Source: an uncultured Lachnospiraceae bacterium (GTDB lineage Bacteria; Bacillota; Clostridia; Lachnospirales; Lachnospiraceae). From it: a stretch of DNA of 30,460 nt. The stretch's first letter is position 1; the number at the start of each line of letters is the position of its first letter. The translations under genes were made by a program, and so were the position numbers. Of this stretch, positions 1 to 7,652 are shown piece after piece. Below the pieces are notes generated by a model, which did no database searches, had not been told where the DNA came from, and saw only the letters and a program-made list of their open reading frames with translations. The DNA is taken from contig CALCMD010000111.1 in the NCBI GenBank assembly GCA_937965795.1, forward strand, positions 1 to 30,460, written 5' to 3'.

Positions 1-13
1 ACATGATTCAAGA

Positions 14-85
14 GTGCAAAAATCCCATCGTCGAAGACGATTTTCATGGATTTTTGCATCGGAACTGTGAAGGTACTGAACAGTT
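14..85. repeat. Palindromic intergenic element, two hairpins
   Basis: An 11-bp perfect inverted repeat (TGCAAAAATCC at 15-25 and GGATTTTTGCA at 48-58) encloses a second stem, ATCGTC (27-32) with GACGAT (36-41), over a 3-base loop. A second small stem follows: AACTGT (63-68) with ACAGTT (80-85). GTGCAAAA recurs at about 95-102. No gene is visible in 1-295. The element could be the end of an upstream transcript or a dispersed intergenic repeat. The T-run lies inside the stem rather than after it, so it is not a standard terminator in this orientation. Confidence 0.55.
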
Positions 86-187
86 ACGAAAAAAGTGCAA
101 AATACAAAAAGATGGGAAAATGAGAGATTAAATGAGATAAAACAAGAAAAATAGATAAAAAGTAGAAATATACAGCAATATCTCCGC

Positions 188-219
188 TTGCACATTTTTT
201 GAATTTTCACTATTATAAT
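188..219 (+). promoter_or_regulatory. Sigma-A promoter of groESL
   Basis: A -35 box TTGCAC (188-193) is followed after 17 bases by TATTAT (211-216). A perfect TATAAT also sits at 214-219, with a 20-base spacer. Either -10 puts the transcription start in or beside the CIRCE operator immediately downstream, as expected for HrcA-repressed groESL. Confidence 0.75.
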
Positions 220-227
220 TCCAATGA

Positions 228-254
228 TTAGCACTCGATAAAAGCGAGTGCTAA
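228..254 (+). promoter_or_regulatory. CIRCE operator (HrcA binding site)
   Basis: A perfect 9-9-9 palindrome, TTAGCACTC (228-236), nine bases, GAGTGCTAA (246-254), matches the CIRCE consensus exactly. CIRCE is bound by the HrcA repressor, which is released when GroEL is titrated by unfolded protein. It lies between the promoter and the groES ribosome binding site, so it can also act in the transcript leader. hrcA itself is not in the window. Confidence 0.97.
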
Positions 255-295
255 TAAGAAAGAAAACCTGATAATATGTAAGGAGGCATCATACA

Positions 296-580
296 ATGAA
301 ATTAGTACCTTTAGGCGACAGAGTTGTATTGAAACAGTTTGAAGCAGAAGAAAAAACGAAATCAGGAATTATTCTGGCAAGCAAATCCCAGGAAAAACCT
401 CAGGAGGCAGAAGTTATTGCTGTGGGACCGGGTGGAATGATTGATGGAAAAGAAGTAGTTATGCAGGTAAAACCAGGCGACAAAGTAATTTATTCCAAAT
501 ATGCAGGAAACGAAGTGAAGCTGGAAGACGAAGAGTACATCATTGTAAAACAAAGTGATATTCTGGCAGTTGTAGAGTAA
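296..580 (+). CDS. groES: Co-chaperonin GroES (Cpn10)
   Basis: This is the 10-kDa lid of the GroEL chaperonin: a heptamer that caps the GroEL ring so that substrate proteins fold inside. The protein is 94 residues, the usual length. It opens with the family signature around LGDRVVLK, has a mobile loop near residues 17-32 (KTKSGIIL) that contacts GroEL, and ends with the YIIVKQSDILAVVE-type strand. AGGAGG at 281-286 lies 9 bases before the ATG. It is the first gene of the groESL operon behind a perfect CIRCE operator, so heat and protein-folding stress should induce it. groEL follows 18 bases downstream. Confidence 0.98.
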   Translation: MKLVPLGDRVVLKQFEAEEKTKSGIILASKSQEKPQEAEVIAVGPGGMIDGKEVVMQVKPGDKVIYSKYAGNEVKLEDEEYIIVKQSDILAVVE

Positions 581-598
581 TCAAGGAGGCAGAACATT

Positions 599-2221
599 AT
601 GGCAAAGGAAATTAAATACGGATCAGAAGCAAGAGCGGCGCTGGAAGCCGGCGTGGATAAGTTAGCAGATACAGTAAAGGTAACGCTTGGACCCAAAGGA
701 AGAAACGTAGTATTGGATAAGCAGTTTGGAACACCGCTTATTACAAATGACGGCGTAACGATCGCAAAGGAAATCGAGCTGGAAGATGCTTTTGAAAACA
801 TGGGCGCACAGCTTGTAAAAGAGGTTGCTACAAAGACAAATGACGTGGCGGGCGACGGTACAACGACAGCAACGGTACTGGCACAGGCCATGATTCATGA
901 AGGAATGAAGAATCTGGCAGCCGGCGCAAATCCGATTATTCTGCGTAAGGGTATGAAGAAAGCAACGGACGCCGCCGTTTCTGCAATCGCGGCTATGAGC
1001 AGCAAGGTAAACGGTAAAAATCAGATGGCAAGAGTAGCAGCTATTTCCGCAGGGGATGATGAAGTAGGAAATATGGTAGCAGACGCTATGGAGAAAGTTT
1101 CCAACGATGGCGTCATCACCATTGAGGAATCCAAGACGATGAAAACAGAACTGGATCTGGTAGAAGGTATGCAGTTTGACAGAGGATATATTTCTGCATA
1201 CATGGCGACCGATATGGAGAAGATGGAAGCAGTTCTGGAAGATCCATATATTCTGATTACCGATAAGAAGATTTCGAATATTCAGGAAGTTCTGCCTCTT
1301 CTGGAGCAGATCGTACAGTCGGGAAGAAAGCTTCTGATTATTGCAGAGGATATTGAAGGAGAAGCGCTGACAACCCTGATTCTCAATAAGCTTCGTGGAA
1401 CCTTCCAGGTAGTAGGCGTTAAGGCTCCGGGATACGGTGACAGAAGAAAAGAGATGCTTCAGGATATCGCAATCCTGACAGGCGGACAGGTGATTTCAGA
1501 GGAGCTGGGTCTGGAATTAAAGGATACGACCATTGACCAGTTAGGACGCGCAAAATCTGTAAAGGTACAGAAAGAGAATACCGTAATCGTAGACGGCGTA
1601 GGCGAAAAGAGTGAGATTCAGAACAGAATCAGCCAGATCAAGGCTGCGATCGAGACGACAACATCTGAGTTTGACAAAGAGAAATTGCAGGAGAGACTGG
1701 CGAAACTGGCAGGCGGTGTAGCAGTCATCCGTGTAGGCGCCGCTACAGAGACAGAGATGAAGGAAGCAAAACTCCGCATGGAGGATGCTCTGAATGCGAC
1801 AAGAGCAGCTGTAGAAGAAGGAATCGTATCCGGTGGCGGTTCCGCTTATATTCATGCTTCGAAAGAGGTGGAAAAACTGGTAGCCGCTCTGGAAGGGGAT
1901 GAAAAAACAGGAGCTCGTGTCATCCTGAAGGCGCTGGAGGCTCCGCTGTATCAGATTTCTGCAAATGCGGGTCTGGAAGGCGCTGTCATTATCAATAAAG
2001 TAAAAGAGTCCGAAGAAGGCGTGGGCTTTGACGCTTATCGTGAAGAGTATGTCAATATGGTAGAGGCAGGCATTCTTGACCCGGCGAAAGTTACAAGAAG
2101 CGCATTGCAGAATGCAACCAGCGTAGCTTCTACTTTCCTGACCACGGAGTCCTGTGTGGCGAATATTAAAGAAGATGCTCCGGCAATGCCTGCGGGGAAC
2201 CCAGGTATGGGAATGATGTAA
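599..2221 (+). CDS. groEL: Chaperonin GroEL (Cpn60)
   Basis: This is the 60-kDa chaperonin, a double heptameric ring in the cytosol that folds proteins with ATP and GroES. At 540 residues it is full length. The ATP-binding signature DGTTTATVLAQ is near residue 85, the apical domain lies in the middle, GGVAVIRVGAATE is near residue 400, and the C-terminus ends in the flexible Gly-Met tail (GNPGMGMM). AAGGAGG (583-589) precedes the ATG by 9 bases. It is co-transcribed with groES from the CIRCE-controlled promoter, and a long imperfect hairpin (2256-2316) follows the stop. Nothing is atypical. Confidence 0.98.
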   Translation: MAKEIKYGSEARAALEAGVDKLADTVKVTLGPKGRNVVLDKQFGTPLITNDGVTIAKEIELEDAFENMGAQLVKEVATKTNDVAGDGTTTATVLAQAMIHEGMKNLAAGANPIILRKGMKKATDAAVSAIAAMSSKVNGKNQMARVAAISAGDDEVGNMVADAMEKVSNDGVITIEESKTMKTELDLVEGMQFDRGYISAYMATDMEKMEAVLEDPYILITDKKISNIQEVLPLLEQIVQSGRKLLIIAEDIEGEALTTLILNKLRGTFQVVGVKAPGYGDRRKEMLQDIAILTGGQVISEELGLELKDTTIDQLGRAKSVKVQKENTVIVDGVGEKSEIQNRISQIKAAIETTTSEFDKEKLQERLAKLAGGVAVIRVGAATETEMKEAKLRMEDALNATRAAVEEGIVSGGGSAYIHASKEVEKLVAALEGDEKTGARVILKALEAPLYQISANAGLEGAVIINKVKESEEGVGFDAYREEYVNMVEAGILDPAKVTRSALQNATSVASTFLTTESCVANIKEDAPAMPAGNPGMGMM

Positions 2222-2255
2222 AACGTCTGGCAGGTGCAGCCGATGATTTAATCAC

Positions 2256-2316
2256 AGAAGAAAGGGCTGCTGCAAAATAGTTTTTTGTGTACTATCTTGC
2301 AGCGGTCCTTTCTTCT
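2256..2316 (+). terminator. Long imperfect hairpin after groEL
   Basis: Two 26-base arms (2256-2281 and 2291-2316) pair with only a few mismatches or G-U pairs around a 9-base loop. The outer 10 bp (AGAAGAAAGG with CCTTTCTTCT) are perfect, and the core reads GGGCTGCTGC with GCAGCGGTCC. No T-run follows, so termination would be atypical. The hairpin ends just before the ribosome binding site of the next gene and might instead be a processing site or attenuator. A related hairpin lies after guaB. Confidence 0.55.
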
Positions 2317-2338
2317 ATATAGAAACAAGGAGAAGAAG

Positions 2339-3043
2339 ATGGATGGAAAGACACGAAAAGAGCTGAGAAAAGAGGAGAGGGAACGGTTAAAGGGGCTTTC
2401 GTTCAAAAAGAAACTGGGGTATATCTGGGATTATTACAAAATGGAGCTTGGTATCCTTCTGGTAGTCCTGGTAATTATTGGTCTCAGTGTCCAGGTTATG
2501 AAAGGTTCCGGAAAGACAACGGTTTTGTCTGCTGCCTTGATTAATGTGGAGAAAGTCAGCGGAGGGGAGACGCTGGAGTTTTCGAGGGAATTTTCGGACG
2601 ATCTGGAGTTGGATGAGAAAAAAGAGGACATTTCTTTTGACGATTCTTATGTTATGAACATGCAGAGTGATGATATTATGACGACTGCCTGTCAGACAAA
2701 GTTGATAGCGGCGATTCAGGCAGAGACACTGGATGTGATGCTGATGCCGGAGGACGTTTACCAGCATTATCTGAAGGCAGGCGCTTATCTGAATCTGGAG
2801 GAGGTACTGGGAAAGGACTTCCTGAATCAATATCCGGAACTGGTATGTACCGGAAGAGAGGAAGGCGGCCGGGAGGACCATGTATATGGATTGAAGTTTG
2901 AGGAAAATGAAAAGTTAGAAGCGCTCTACGGAAAGCGGACGGTCTATTTTGCGGTGGCTTCCGGAAGTAAAAACGGAGAATATGTAAAAAGGCTGGCGGA
3001 GTATCTAATGGAAGGGAACGCCGCTTCCGGAGACGGCAAATGA
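2339..3043 (+). CDS. Membrane-anchored protein of unknown function
   Basis: I do not recognise this gene as a named family. The protein is 234 residues with a very basic, charged N-terminus (residues 1-26), one transmembrane segment (about 36-54, rich in L, V and I) and a C-terminal domain of about 175 residues that should be outside the cell. The stretch TKLIAAIQAETLDVMLMPED followed by LNLEEVLG resembles the loops of extracellular solute-binding proteins, but that is a weak impression. An upstream ATG at 2285 lies inside the hairpin and has no ribosome binding site; AAGGAG at 2327-2332 supports the ATG at 2339. It may be read through from groEL. Confidence 0.75.
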   Translation: MDGKTRKELRKEERERLKGLSFKKKLGYIWDYYKMELGILLVVLVIIGLSVQVMKGSGKTTVLSAALINVEKVSGGETLEFSREFSDDLELDEKKEDISFDDSYVMNMQSDDIMTTACQTKLIAAIQAETLDVMLMPEDVYQHYLKAGAYLNLEEVLGKDFLNQYPELVCTGREEGGREDHVYGLKFEENEKLEALYGKRTVYFAVASGSKNGEYVKRLAEYLMEGNAASGDGK

Positions 3044-3047
3044 TGAA

Positions 3048-3076
3048 TTGACAGCCGGAAAGCAAGTTGCTATACT
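3048..3076 (+). promoter_or_regulatory. Sigma-A promoter
   Basis: A perfect -35 TTGACA (3048-3053), a 17-base spacer and TATACT (3071-3076). It starts 4 bases after the stop codon of the preceding gene and drives the small membrane protein at 3125. The expected start near 3083 gives a short leader of about 40 bases. Confidence 0.85.
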
Positions 3077-3124
3077 GAAAGATATTGGTGCCGGATTTTT
3101 ATGACACTGTAACAGGAGGAAAAT

Positions 3125-3628
3125 ATGAGTGATATGTACAGAGAGCTTCTGATTAAAAAAGAGCCGGGAATATCAGACAAGCTCTTAAAAGCAGGACTTA
3201 TTCTGGCGACAGTACTGGCAGCGGCCGCCGTGCTGTTTACTCCGTGGGCGATTTTGATTCTCACGGCATTATGTTTCGTAGATTATTTTAAATTTCCGTC
3301 TTTTCATATGGAGTTTGAATATCTCTATGTAAACGGGGAGCTTGATGTGGATAAGATTATGGCGAAGACGACAAGAAAACGCGCGGCAAGCTATGATATG
3401 AAAAATATGGAAATGCTTGCGCTTTGGGATTCCCATGCTATGGATTCCTACAGAAACAATCAGAGGACAAAGGTGGTTGATTTTTCATCAGGGAGGGCAG
3501 GCGCTCCTGTTTATGCGATGGTGTATGATGGAGAAAAGGGGACTGAGGTGGTATTGTTTGAGCCGGATGAGATTATTTTGGATGATATTTGCCGAATCGC
3601 TCCCCAGAAAGTACATATCGGAAAATAA
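3125..3628 (+). CDS. Small two-pass membrane protein (DUF6106-like)
   Basis: A protein of 167 residues with two closely spaced hydrophobic segments (about residues 20-55, LILATVLAAAAVLFTPWAIL and the following stretch) and a C-terminal cytosolic or surface domain of about 110 residues. The overall look recalls the Lachnospiraceae family labelled DUF6106; this is from memory and unverified, and no function is known to me. AGGAGG (3114-3119) sits 5 bases before the ATG, and a perfect sigma-A promoter lies directly upstream, so it is transcribed on its own. guaB follows with its own promoter. Confidence 0.75.
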   Translation: MSDMYRELLIKKEPGISDKLLKAGLILATVLAAAAVLFTPWAILILTALCFVDYFKFPSFHMEFEYLYVNGELDVDKIMAKTTRKRAASYDMKNMEMLALWDSHAMDSYRNNQRTKVVDFSSGRAGAPVYAMVYDGEKGTEVVLFEPDEIILDDICRIAPQKVHIGK

Positions 3629-3637
3629 AATGAGATG

Positions 3638-3666
3638 TTGACAGGCGTTTTTGAATTTGATAAACT
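3638..3666 (+). promoter_or_regulatory. Sigma-A promoter of guaB
   Basis: TTGACA (3638-3643), a 17-base spacer and TAAACT (3661-3666). It lies between the stop of the DUF6106-like gene and guaB. The predicted leader is about 45 bases, and I see no riboswitch or G-box in it. Confidence 0.8.
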
Positions 3667-3704
3667 AAGGAAACTTACAATTACATAAAATTACTTTTTG
3701 AGAA

Positions 3705-3711
3705 AGAGAGG
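3705..3711 (+). promoter_or_regulatory. Ribosome binding site deciding the guaB start
   Basis: AGAGAGG ends 2 bases before the ATG at 3714 but 8 bases before the in-frame ATG at 3720. The second spacing is normal, so translation most likely begins at 3720. Confidence 0.65.
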
Positions 3712-3719
3712 ATATGGAA

Positions 3720-5174
3720 ATGGGTAGTATTATTGGTGAAGGCATTACATTTGACGATGTACTTTTAGTACCGGCATACTCAGAAGTGATTCCGAATCAA
3801 GTGGATTTGTCGACCATGTTGACAAAAACAGTGAAACTGAACATTCCGATGATGAGCGCCGGAATGGATACCGTTACAGAGCATCGTATGGCGATCGCTA
3901 TGGCGAGACAGGGCGGTATCGGTATTATCCACAAAAATATGTCAATCGAGGAGCAGGCAGAAGAAGTGGACAAGGTAAAGCGTTCTGAGAATGGCGTGAT
4001 CACGGACCCATTTTACTTATCACCTCAGCATACACTGGCAGACGCCAATGAACTGATGGGAAAATTCCGTATTTCCGGTGTTCCGATTACAGAAAACGGA
4101 AAACTGGTAGGTATTATTACGAACCGGGACCTGAAATTTGAAGAGGATTTTTCAAAGCCGATCAAAGACTGTATGACATCAGAAGGGCTGATTACCGCAA
4201 AAGTGGGCATCACGCTGGAGGAGGCAAAGACGATTCTTGCAAAGGCGAGAAAAGAGAAGCTTCCGATCGTGGATGAGGACAATAATTTAAGAGGTCTGAT
4301 TACGATTAAGGATATTGAGAAACAGATTAAATATCCTCTGTCGGCAAAGGATTCCCAGGGAAGGCTGCTCTGCGGCGCTGCTGTGGGAATCACGGCAAAT
4401 GTTCTGGAGCGCGTGGCTGCGCTGGTAAAGGCGCATGTGGATGTGATTGTTCTGGATTCTGCGCACGGACATTCTGCAAATGTCATCCGCTGCGTGAAGA
4501 TGATTAAAGAAAATTATCCGGATCTTCCGGTCATTGCAGGAAATGTGGCTACCGGAGAGGCGACGAAAGCGCTGATTGAGGCGGGTGTGGATGCGGTAAA
4601 AGTCGGCATTGGGCCTGGTTCGATCTGTACGACGCGTGTGGTAGCCGGAATCGGCGTACCGCAGATCACTGCGATTATGGACTGCTATGCGGTGGCGAAA
4701 GAATATGGCGTTCCGATCATTGCGGACGGCGGCATTAAATATTCCGGAGATATGACAAAAGCCATTGCAGCCGGCGCCAATGTATGTATGATGGGAAGCA
4801 TGTTTGCAGGCTGTGACGAAAGTCCGGGAACCTTTGAGCTGTATCAGGGAAGAAAGTATAAAGTTTACCGCGGCATGGGTTCGATCGCAGCGATGGAGAA
4901 CGGCAGTAAGGACCGCTATTTCCAGACGGATGCGAAGAAGCTCGTTCCGGAGGGCGTCGAGGGACGTGTGGCTTATAAAGGCAGCGTGGAAGATACGGTA
5001 TTCCAGTTAATGGGCGGCCTTCGTTCCGGTATGGGATACTGCGGAGCGCCGGATGTGGAAACGCTCAAAAGCACGGGAAGATTTGTGAAGATTTCAGCAG
5101 CTTCCTTAAAAGAATCACATCCGCATGATATCCATATTACAAAAGAAGCGCCGAACTATAGCGTCGATCAATAA
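3720..5174 (+). CDS. guaB: IMP dehydrogenase
   Basis: Oxidises IMP to XMP with NAD+, the committed step of guanine nucleotide synthesis, in the cytosol. The protein is 484 residues, normal for bacterial IMPDH. It starts with the typical GEGITFDDVLLVPAYSEVIP motif and carries two CBS domains (about residues 90-205), which in this family bind regulatory nucleotides. The catalytic loop GPGSICTTR places the nucleophilic Cys at residue 303, and the flap KDRYFQ follows. The ribosome binding site spacing favours the ATG at 3720 over 3714. It has its own promoter and is followed by a hairpin. The nearby purO-like/purH operon makes its substrate IMP. Confidence 0.97.
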   Translation: MGSIIGEGITFDDVLLVPAYSEVIPNQVDLSTMLTKTVKLNIPMMSAGMDTVTEHRMAIAMARQGGIGIIHKNMSIEEQAEEVDKVKRSENGVITDPFYLSPQHTLADANELMGKFRISGVPITENGKLVGIITNRDLKFEEDFSKPIKDCMTSEGLITAKVGITLEEAKTILAKARKEKLPIVDEDNNLRGLITIKDIEKQIKYPLSAKDSQGRLLCGAAVGITANVLERVAALVKAHVDVIVLDSAHGHSANVIRCVKMIKENYPDLPVIAGNVATGEATKALIEAGVDAVKVGIGPGSICTTRVVAGIGVPQITAIMDCYAVAKEYGVPIIADGGIKYSGDMTKAIAAGANVCMMGSMFAGCDESPGTFELYQGRKYKVYRGMGSIAAMENGSKDRYFQTDAKKLVPEGVEGRVAYKGSVEDTVFQLMGGLRSGMGYCGAPDVETLKSTGRFVKISAASLKESHPHDIHITKEAPNYSVDQ

Positions 5175-5184
5175 TTAGCAGAAT

Positions 5185-5245
5185 GGGGCTGCTGCGAAGT
5201 ATGGTTTAGCTGCATGGAAGGCTATCCCATATTTGCGGCAGTCCC
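5185..5245 (+). terminator. Imperfect hairpin after guaB
   Basis: GGGGCTGCTGC (5185-5195) and the rest of the arm to 5204 pair with 5227-5245 (ending GCGGCAGTCCC), with one bulge and several G-U pairs. The loop is about 22 bases. No T-run follows. Core sequences resemble the hairpin after groEL (GGGCTGCTGC on the left arm, GCAG then TCC on the right), so the two look like members of one family. Confidence 0.5.
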
Positions 5246-5270
5246 TGTTTGGCACAAGGGGCAGATATCG

Positions 5271-5981
5271 ATGAGTGAGAAACATAAGAAAAAGCGCATG
5301 ACCAGAGCACAGCGGCGAAAACAGATCAGGAGGCGCATGACGGTCGGCGGCCTGGGAGTCCTGGCGCTGGCAGCAGCGCTGGTGATTGCGCTGCGTCTGT
5401 CAGGGAAACCGTTTCTTCCGGTGGGCAGAGAAAATTATGGGGAATATGACATTGGAAGCCCTACAAAACAGGTGGAGACTCCGGAACTGGATGTACAGCT
5501 TCTGACAGTGAATGAATATTCAAGGCCGGGAACGCCCACGGATAAAATCAGGAGCGTAGTCGTCCATTATACGGCAAATCCGGGAAGTACGGCGCAGAAT
5601 AACAGAGATTACTTTGAAAATCTGAAGGATACGCAGGAAACGAAGGTAAGCAGTAATTTTATCGTGGGTCTGGACGGCGAAATCATTCAGTGCGTGCCGA
5701 CCGCAGAGGTGGCGTATGCCTCCAACAGCAGAAATCAGGACAGTGTATCCATTGAGTGCTGTCATCCTGACGAAACTGGAAAATTTAACAGGGAGACGTA
5801 TGAATCTCTGGTAGAATTGGTGGCGTTTCTGTGCGGAAAGTTTGATCTGGGAATGGACGACATCATCCGCCATTATGATGTAACAGGAAAAGAGTGTCCC
5901 AAATATTTCGTGGAACATGAGGATGCCTGGGAACTGTTTAAAAACGACGTGGCAAAGTATATTCAGGAGAATGGAAAATAG
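5271..5981 (+). CDS. Membrane-anchored N-acetylmuramoyl-L-alanine amidase (Amidase_2)
   Basis: Cleaves the bond between MurNAc and L-Ala in peptidoglycan; it acts outside the membrane. The protein is 236 residues: a strongly basic tail (1-22), one membrane segment (about 24-43), a linker, and an Amidase_2/PGRP-like domain (about 93-230). Zinc ligands are H99 (VVVHYTA), H201 (IIRHYD) and C209 (GKECP), with K207 in the position of the T7 lysozyme catalytic Lys; the H-K-C spacing (6 and 2) equals that of T7 lysozyme (H122, K128, C130). An upstream in-frame ATG (5214) lies in the hairpin; AAGGGG (5256-5261) supports 5271. The methyltransferase gene begins one base after its stop. Confidence 0.9.
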   Translation: MSEKHKKKRMTRAQRRKQIRRRMTVGGLGVLALAAALVIALRLSGKPFLPVGRENYGEYDIGSPTKQVETPELDVQLLTVNEYSRPGTPTDKIRSVVVHYTANPGSTAQNNRDYFENLKDTQETKVSSNFIVGLDGEIIQCVPTAEVAYASNSRNQDSVSIECCHPDETGKFNRETYESLVELVAFLCGKFDLGMDDIIRHYDVTGKECPKYFVEHEDAWELFKNDVAKYIQENGK

Positions 5982-5982
5982 C

Positions 5983-7485
5983 ATGGTGAAAGAGCTTTAT
6001 GAAAATATCAGAAGAGGGACGGATATACGTGCCAGTCTGATCGCCTTGAAAAAGGAGATAAAGGAAAGCGGGGGCAAACGTGCCTTTGCGTATCTGATGG
6101 CAGGAGATTACTCGGAAATCGCCGCTTTGTTAAAACATGAAGATGCGAAAGTGCGAAAGAATGCGGCGCTGATTCTGGGCGAGATGGAATGCGACGATAT
6201 GCTTCCACGCTTATGGAGGGCATATCAGGAGGAGGAACAGCTTTTTGTGCGCGCATCTTATCTGAAAGCTATGGGGCAATACGATTGCAGTCCGTATCTT
6301 ACAGAGCTGAAAAAACGCAGAGATTTCCTGATTCACCGGAACTCCTCTGAGGAAGATGCGAAGCATGAGAGGGAAGAACTGGCAGAGCTTCGGGCCCTGC
6401 TGCTGAAATATGAAAAAGAGAGAAAACACACGTTTACCGGACTGGAACGGGAAACGGACATCATTCTTTTGACAAACCGGGAACATCGGGAAGTCAGCAG
6501 GGAACAGTTGAAAGAAGAAAAGACGGCGCTTCTGGCAGGCGGCGTGCGCATCAGGTGCAGGGACGTGCAGAAGGTATTTGCTGTTCGCACCTGGTCTGAG
6601 ATGCTGTTTCCGGTTCCAGGCGCCGCACGGCTGCCGGAGGATGAAAAACAAGCGGCAAAGATTCTGGCGGGGTCAGGGCTTTTCGCATTCCTGAAAGGCT
6701 GCCATAAAGGGGACGCGCCTTTTTATTTCCGGGTGGAAATGCGTGGAAAGATGGAAAAGAAGGACGGAAGTGATTTTGTCAGGAAGTTTTCCGCCGCTCT
6801 GGAGCTGGCGTCGTGCAGAAAATTTTTAAATTCCCCGTCGGATTATGAGATTGAGCTTCGTCTGCTGCACAAAAAGGATGGCGGCTTTGTGCCGCTTCTG
6901 AAATTGTATACGATAAAGGATAAAAGATTTTCTTACAGGAAAAACGTGGTGGCGTCTTCGATCCATCCGGTAAATGCCGCACTGGTGATGAATCTTTTAA
7001 AGCCGTACCTGAAGGACGGGGCGCAGGTTCTGGACCCTTTCTGCGGTGTGGGAACGATGCTGATTGAGCGGAGACGCTTGATGGCGGCAAATCCCCTTTA
7101 TGGTGTTGACATCTATGCGGAAGCGATCGAAAAAGCCAGAGAAAATGCAAAAGAAGCAAAGGTTCCGGTCAACTTTATCAACCGTGACTTCCTGGATTTC
7201 CGTCACGAGTATCTGTTTGATGAGATCATTACAAATATGCCCACGGTCACCAGAACAAAAGGTGTGGAAGAAATCACGGAGCTTTATGAGAGATTTTTTG
7301 AAAAAATCCCCAGTGTGCTGAAGGAGGATGGGATTCTGGCGGTCTATACGACGGAGGAGAGCATCCTGCTGCATGTGATGAAATCCTGTGGTTTCCTGAA
7401 GCTTGAGAAGAAATGGGTGATCCGGGAAAAAGAGGGAAGCGTGCTGTATCTTTTCAAACAGCAGATATTTTCTCTTGCAAAGTAA
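5983..7485 (+). CDS. HEAT-repeat / SAM-dependent methyltransferase fusion (UPF0020/TRM11-like)
   Basis: A likely nucleic-acid methyltransferase of 500 residues. The N-terminal part (about 30-120) has HEAT-like helical pairs (KVRKNAALILGEME, FVRASYLKAMGQY). A middle region of unclear fold may stand where related enzymes have a THUMP domain. The C-terminal Rossmann domain shows SAM motif I, LDPFCGVGTMLIE (D351), and motif IV as NMPT (418-421) where most amino-methyltransferases have N/D-PP-Y/F. Substrate is unknown; tRNA or rRNA is inferred from the family. The ATG at 5983 is chosen because the one at 5971 lies a single base after AGGAG (5965-5969). It starts one base after the amidase stop, so the two are probably translationally coupled. 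Confidence 0.8.
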   Translation: MVKELYENIRRGTDIRASLIALKKEIKESGGKRAFAYLMAGDYSEIAALLKHEDAKVRKNAALILGEMECDDMLPRLWRAYQEEEQLFVRASYLKAMGQYDCSPYLTELKKRRDFLIHRNSSEEDAKHEREELAELRALLLKYEKERKHTFTGLERETDIILLTNREHREVSREQLKEEKTALLAGGVRIRCRDVQKVFAVRTWSEMLFPVPGAARLPEDEKQAAKILAGSGLFAFLKGCHKGDAPFYFRVEMRGKMEKKDGSDFVRKFSAALELASCRKFLNSPSDYEIELRLLHKKDGGFVPLLKLYTIKDKRFSYRKNVVASSIHPVNAALVMNLLKPYLKDGAQVLDPFCGVGTMLIERRRLMAANPLYGVDIYAEAIEKARENAKEAKVPVNFINRDFLDFRHEYLFDEIITNMPTVTRTKGVEEITELYERFFEKIPSVLKEDGILAVYTTEESILLHVMKSCGFLKLEKKWVIREKEGSVLYLFKQQIFSLAK

Positions 7486-7503
7486 AAGGAAATAGTGTAA
7501 GAT
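7475..7503 (+). promoter_or_regulatory. Sigma-A promoter of the ZTP-controlled operon
   Basis: TTGCAA (7475-7480), a 17-base spacer and TAAGAT (7498-7503). The -35 box lies inside the end of the methyltransferase gene. The predicted start near 7510 falls just before the riboswitch P1 stem (7514), which supports both calls. Confidence 0.75.
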
Positions 7504-7511
7504 GAGCATAA

Positions 7512-7585
7512 GAGTTGTACGACTGGCGGATAAGTAGGAGTACCTACGGGGAGTACAACAAAAAGACGCCGACCGCCTGGGCGAC
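7512..7585 (+). ncRNA. ZTP riboswitch (pfl motif)
   Basis: This leader matches the ZTP/ZMP aptamer. Stem P1 is GTTGTAC (7514-7520) with GTACAAC (7553-7559). Between them are the conserved GACTGGCGG, a small hairpin (GTAGG with CCTAC) and CGGGGAG. The conserved 3' element GCCGACCGCCTGGGC follows, whose CCGCC (7573-7577) can pair with GGCGG (7525-7529) as the pseudoknot. The class senses ZTP and ZMP, which build up when 10-formyl-tetrahydrofolate is short. It lies upstream of the enzymes that use ZMP. Confidence 0.95.
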
Positions 7586-7624
7586 CACTTGAATGATACA
7601 TTTGGTCCTCAGGCGGTCTTTTTT
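7571..7624 (+). terminator. Riboswitch expression platform: intrinsic terminator
   Basis: GACCGCCTG (7571-7579) pairs perfectly with CAGGCGGTC (7610-7618), with extra inner pairing of ACCA and TGGT, followed by a run of T (7619-7624). The left arm is the same sequence that forms the aptamer pseudoknot, so aptamer and terminator are mutually exclusive. Ligand binding should therefore switch transcription on. Confidence 0.93.
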
Positions 7625-7652
7625 ATGAAAAAATCGAAAAAGGAGAACACTC

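Noticed and set aside
3417..3641. 74-codon ORF overlapping the DUF6106-like gene
   Set aside because: Out-of-frame shadow in a well-supported gene with no ribosome binding site.
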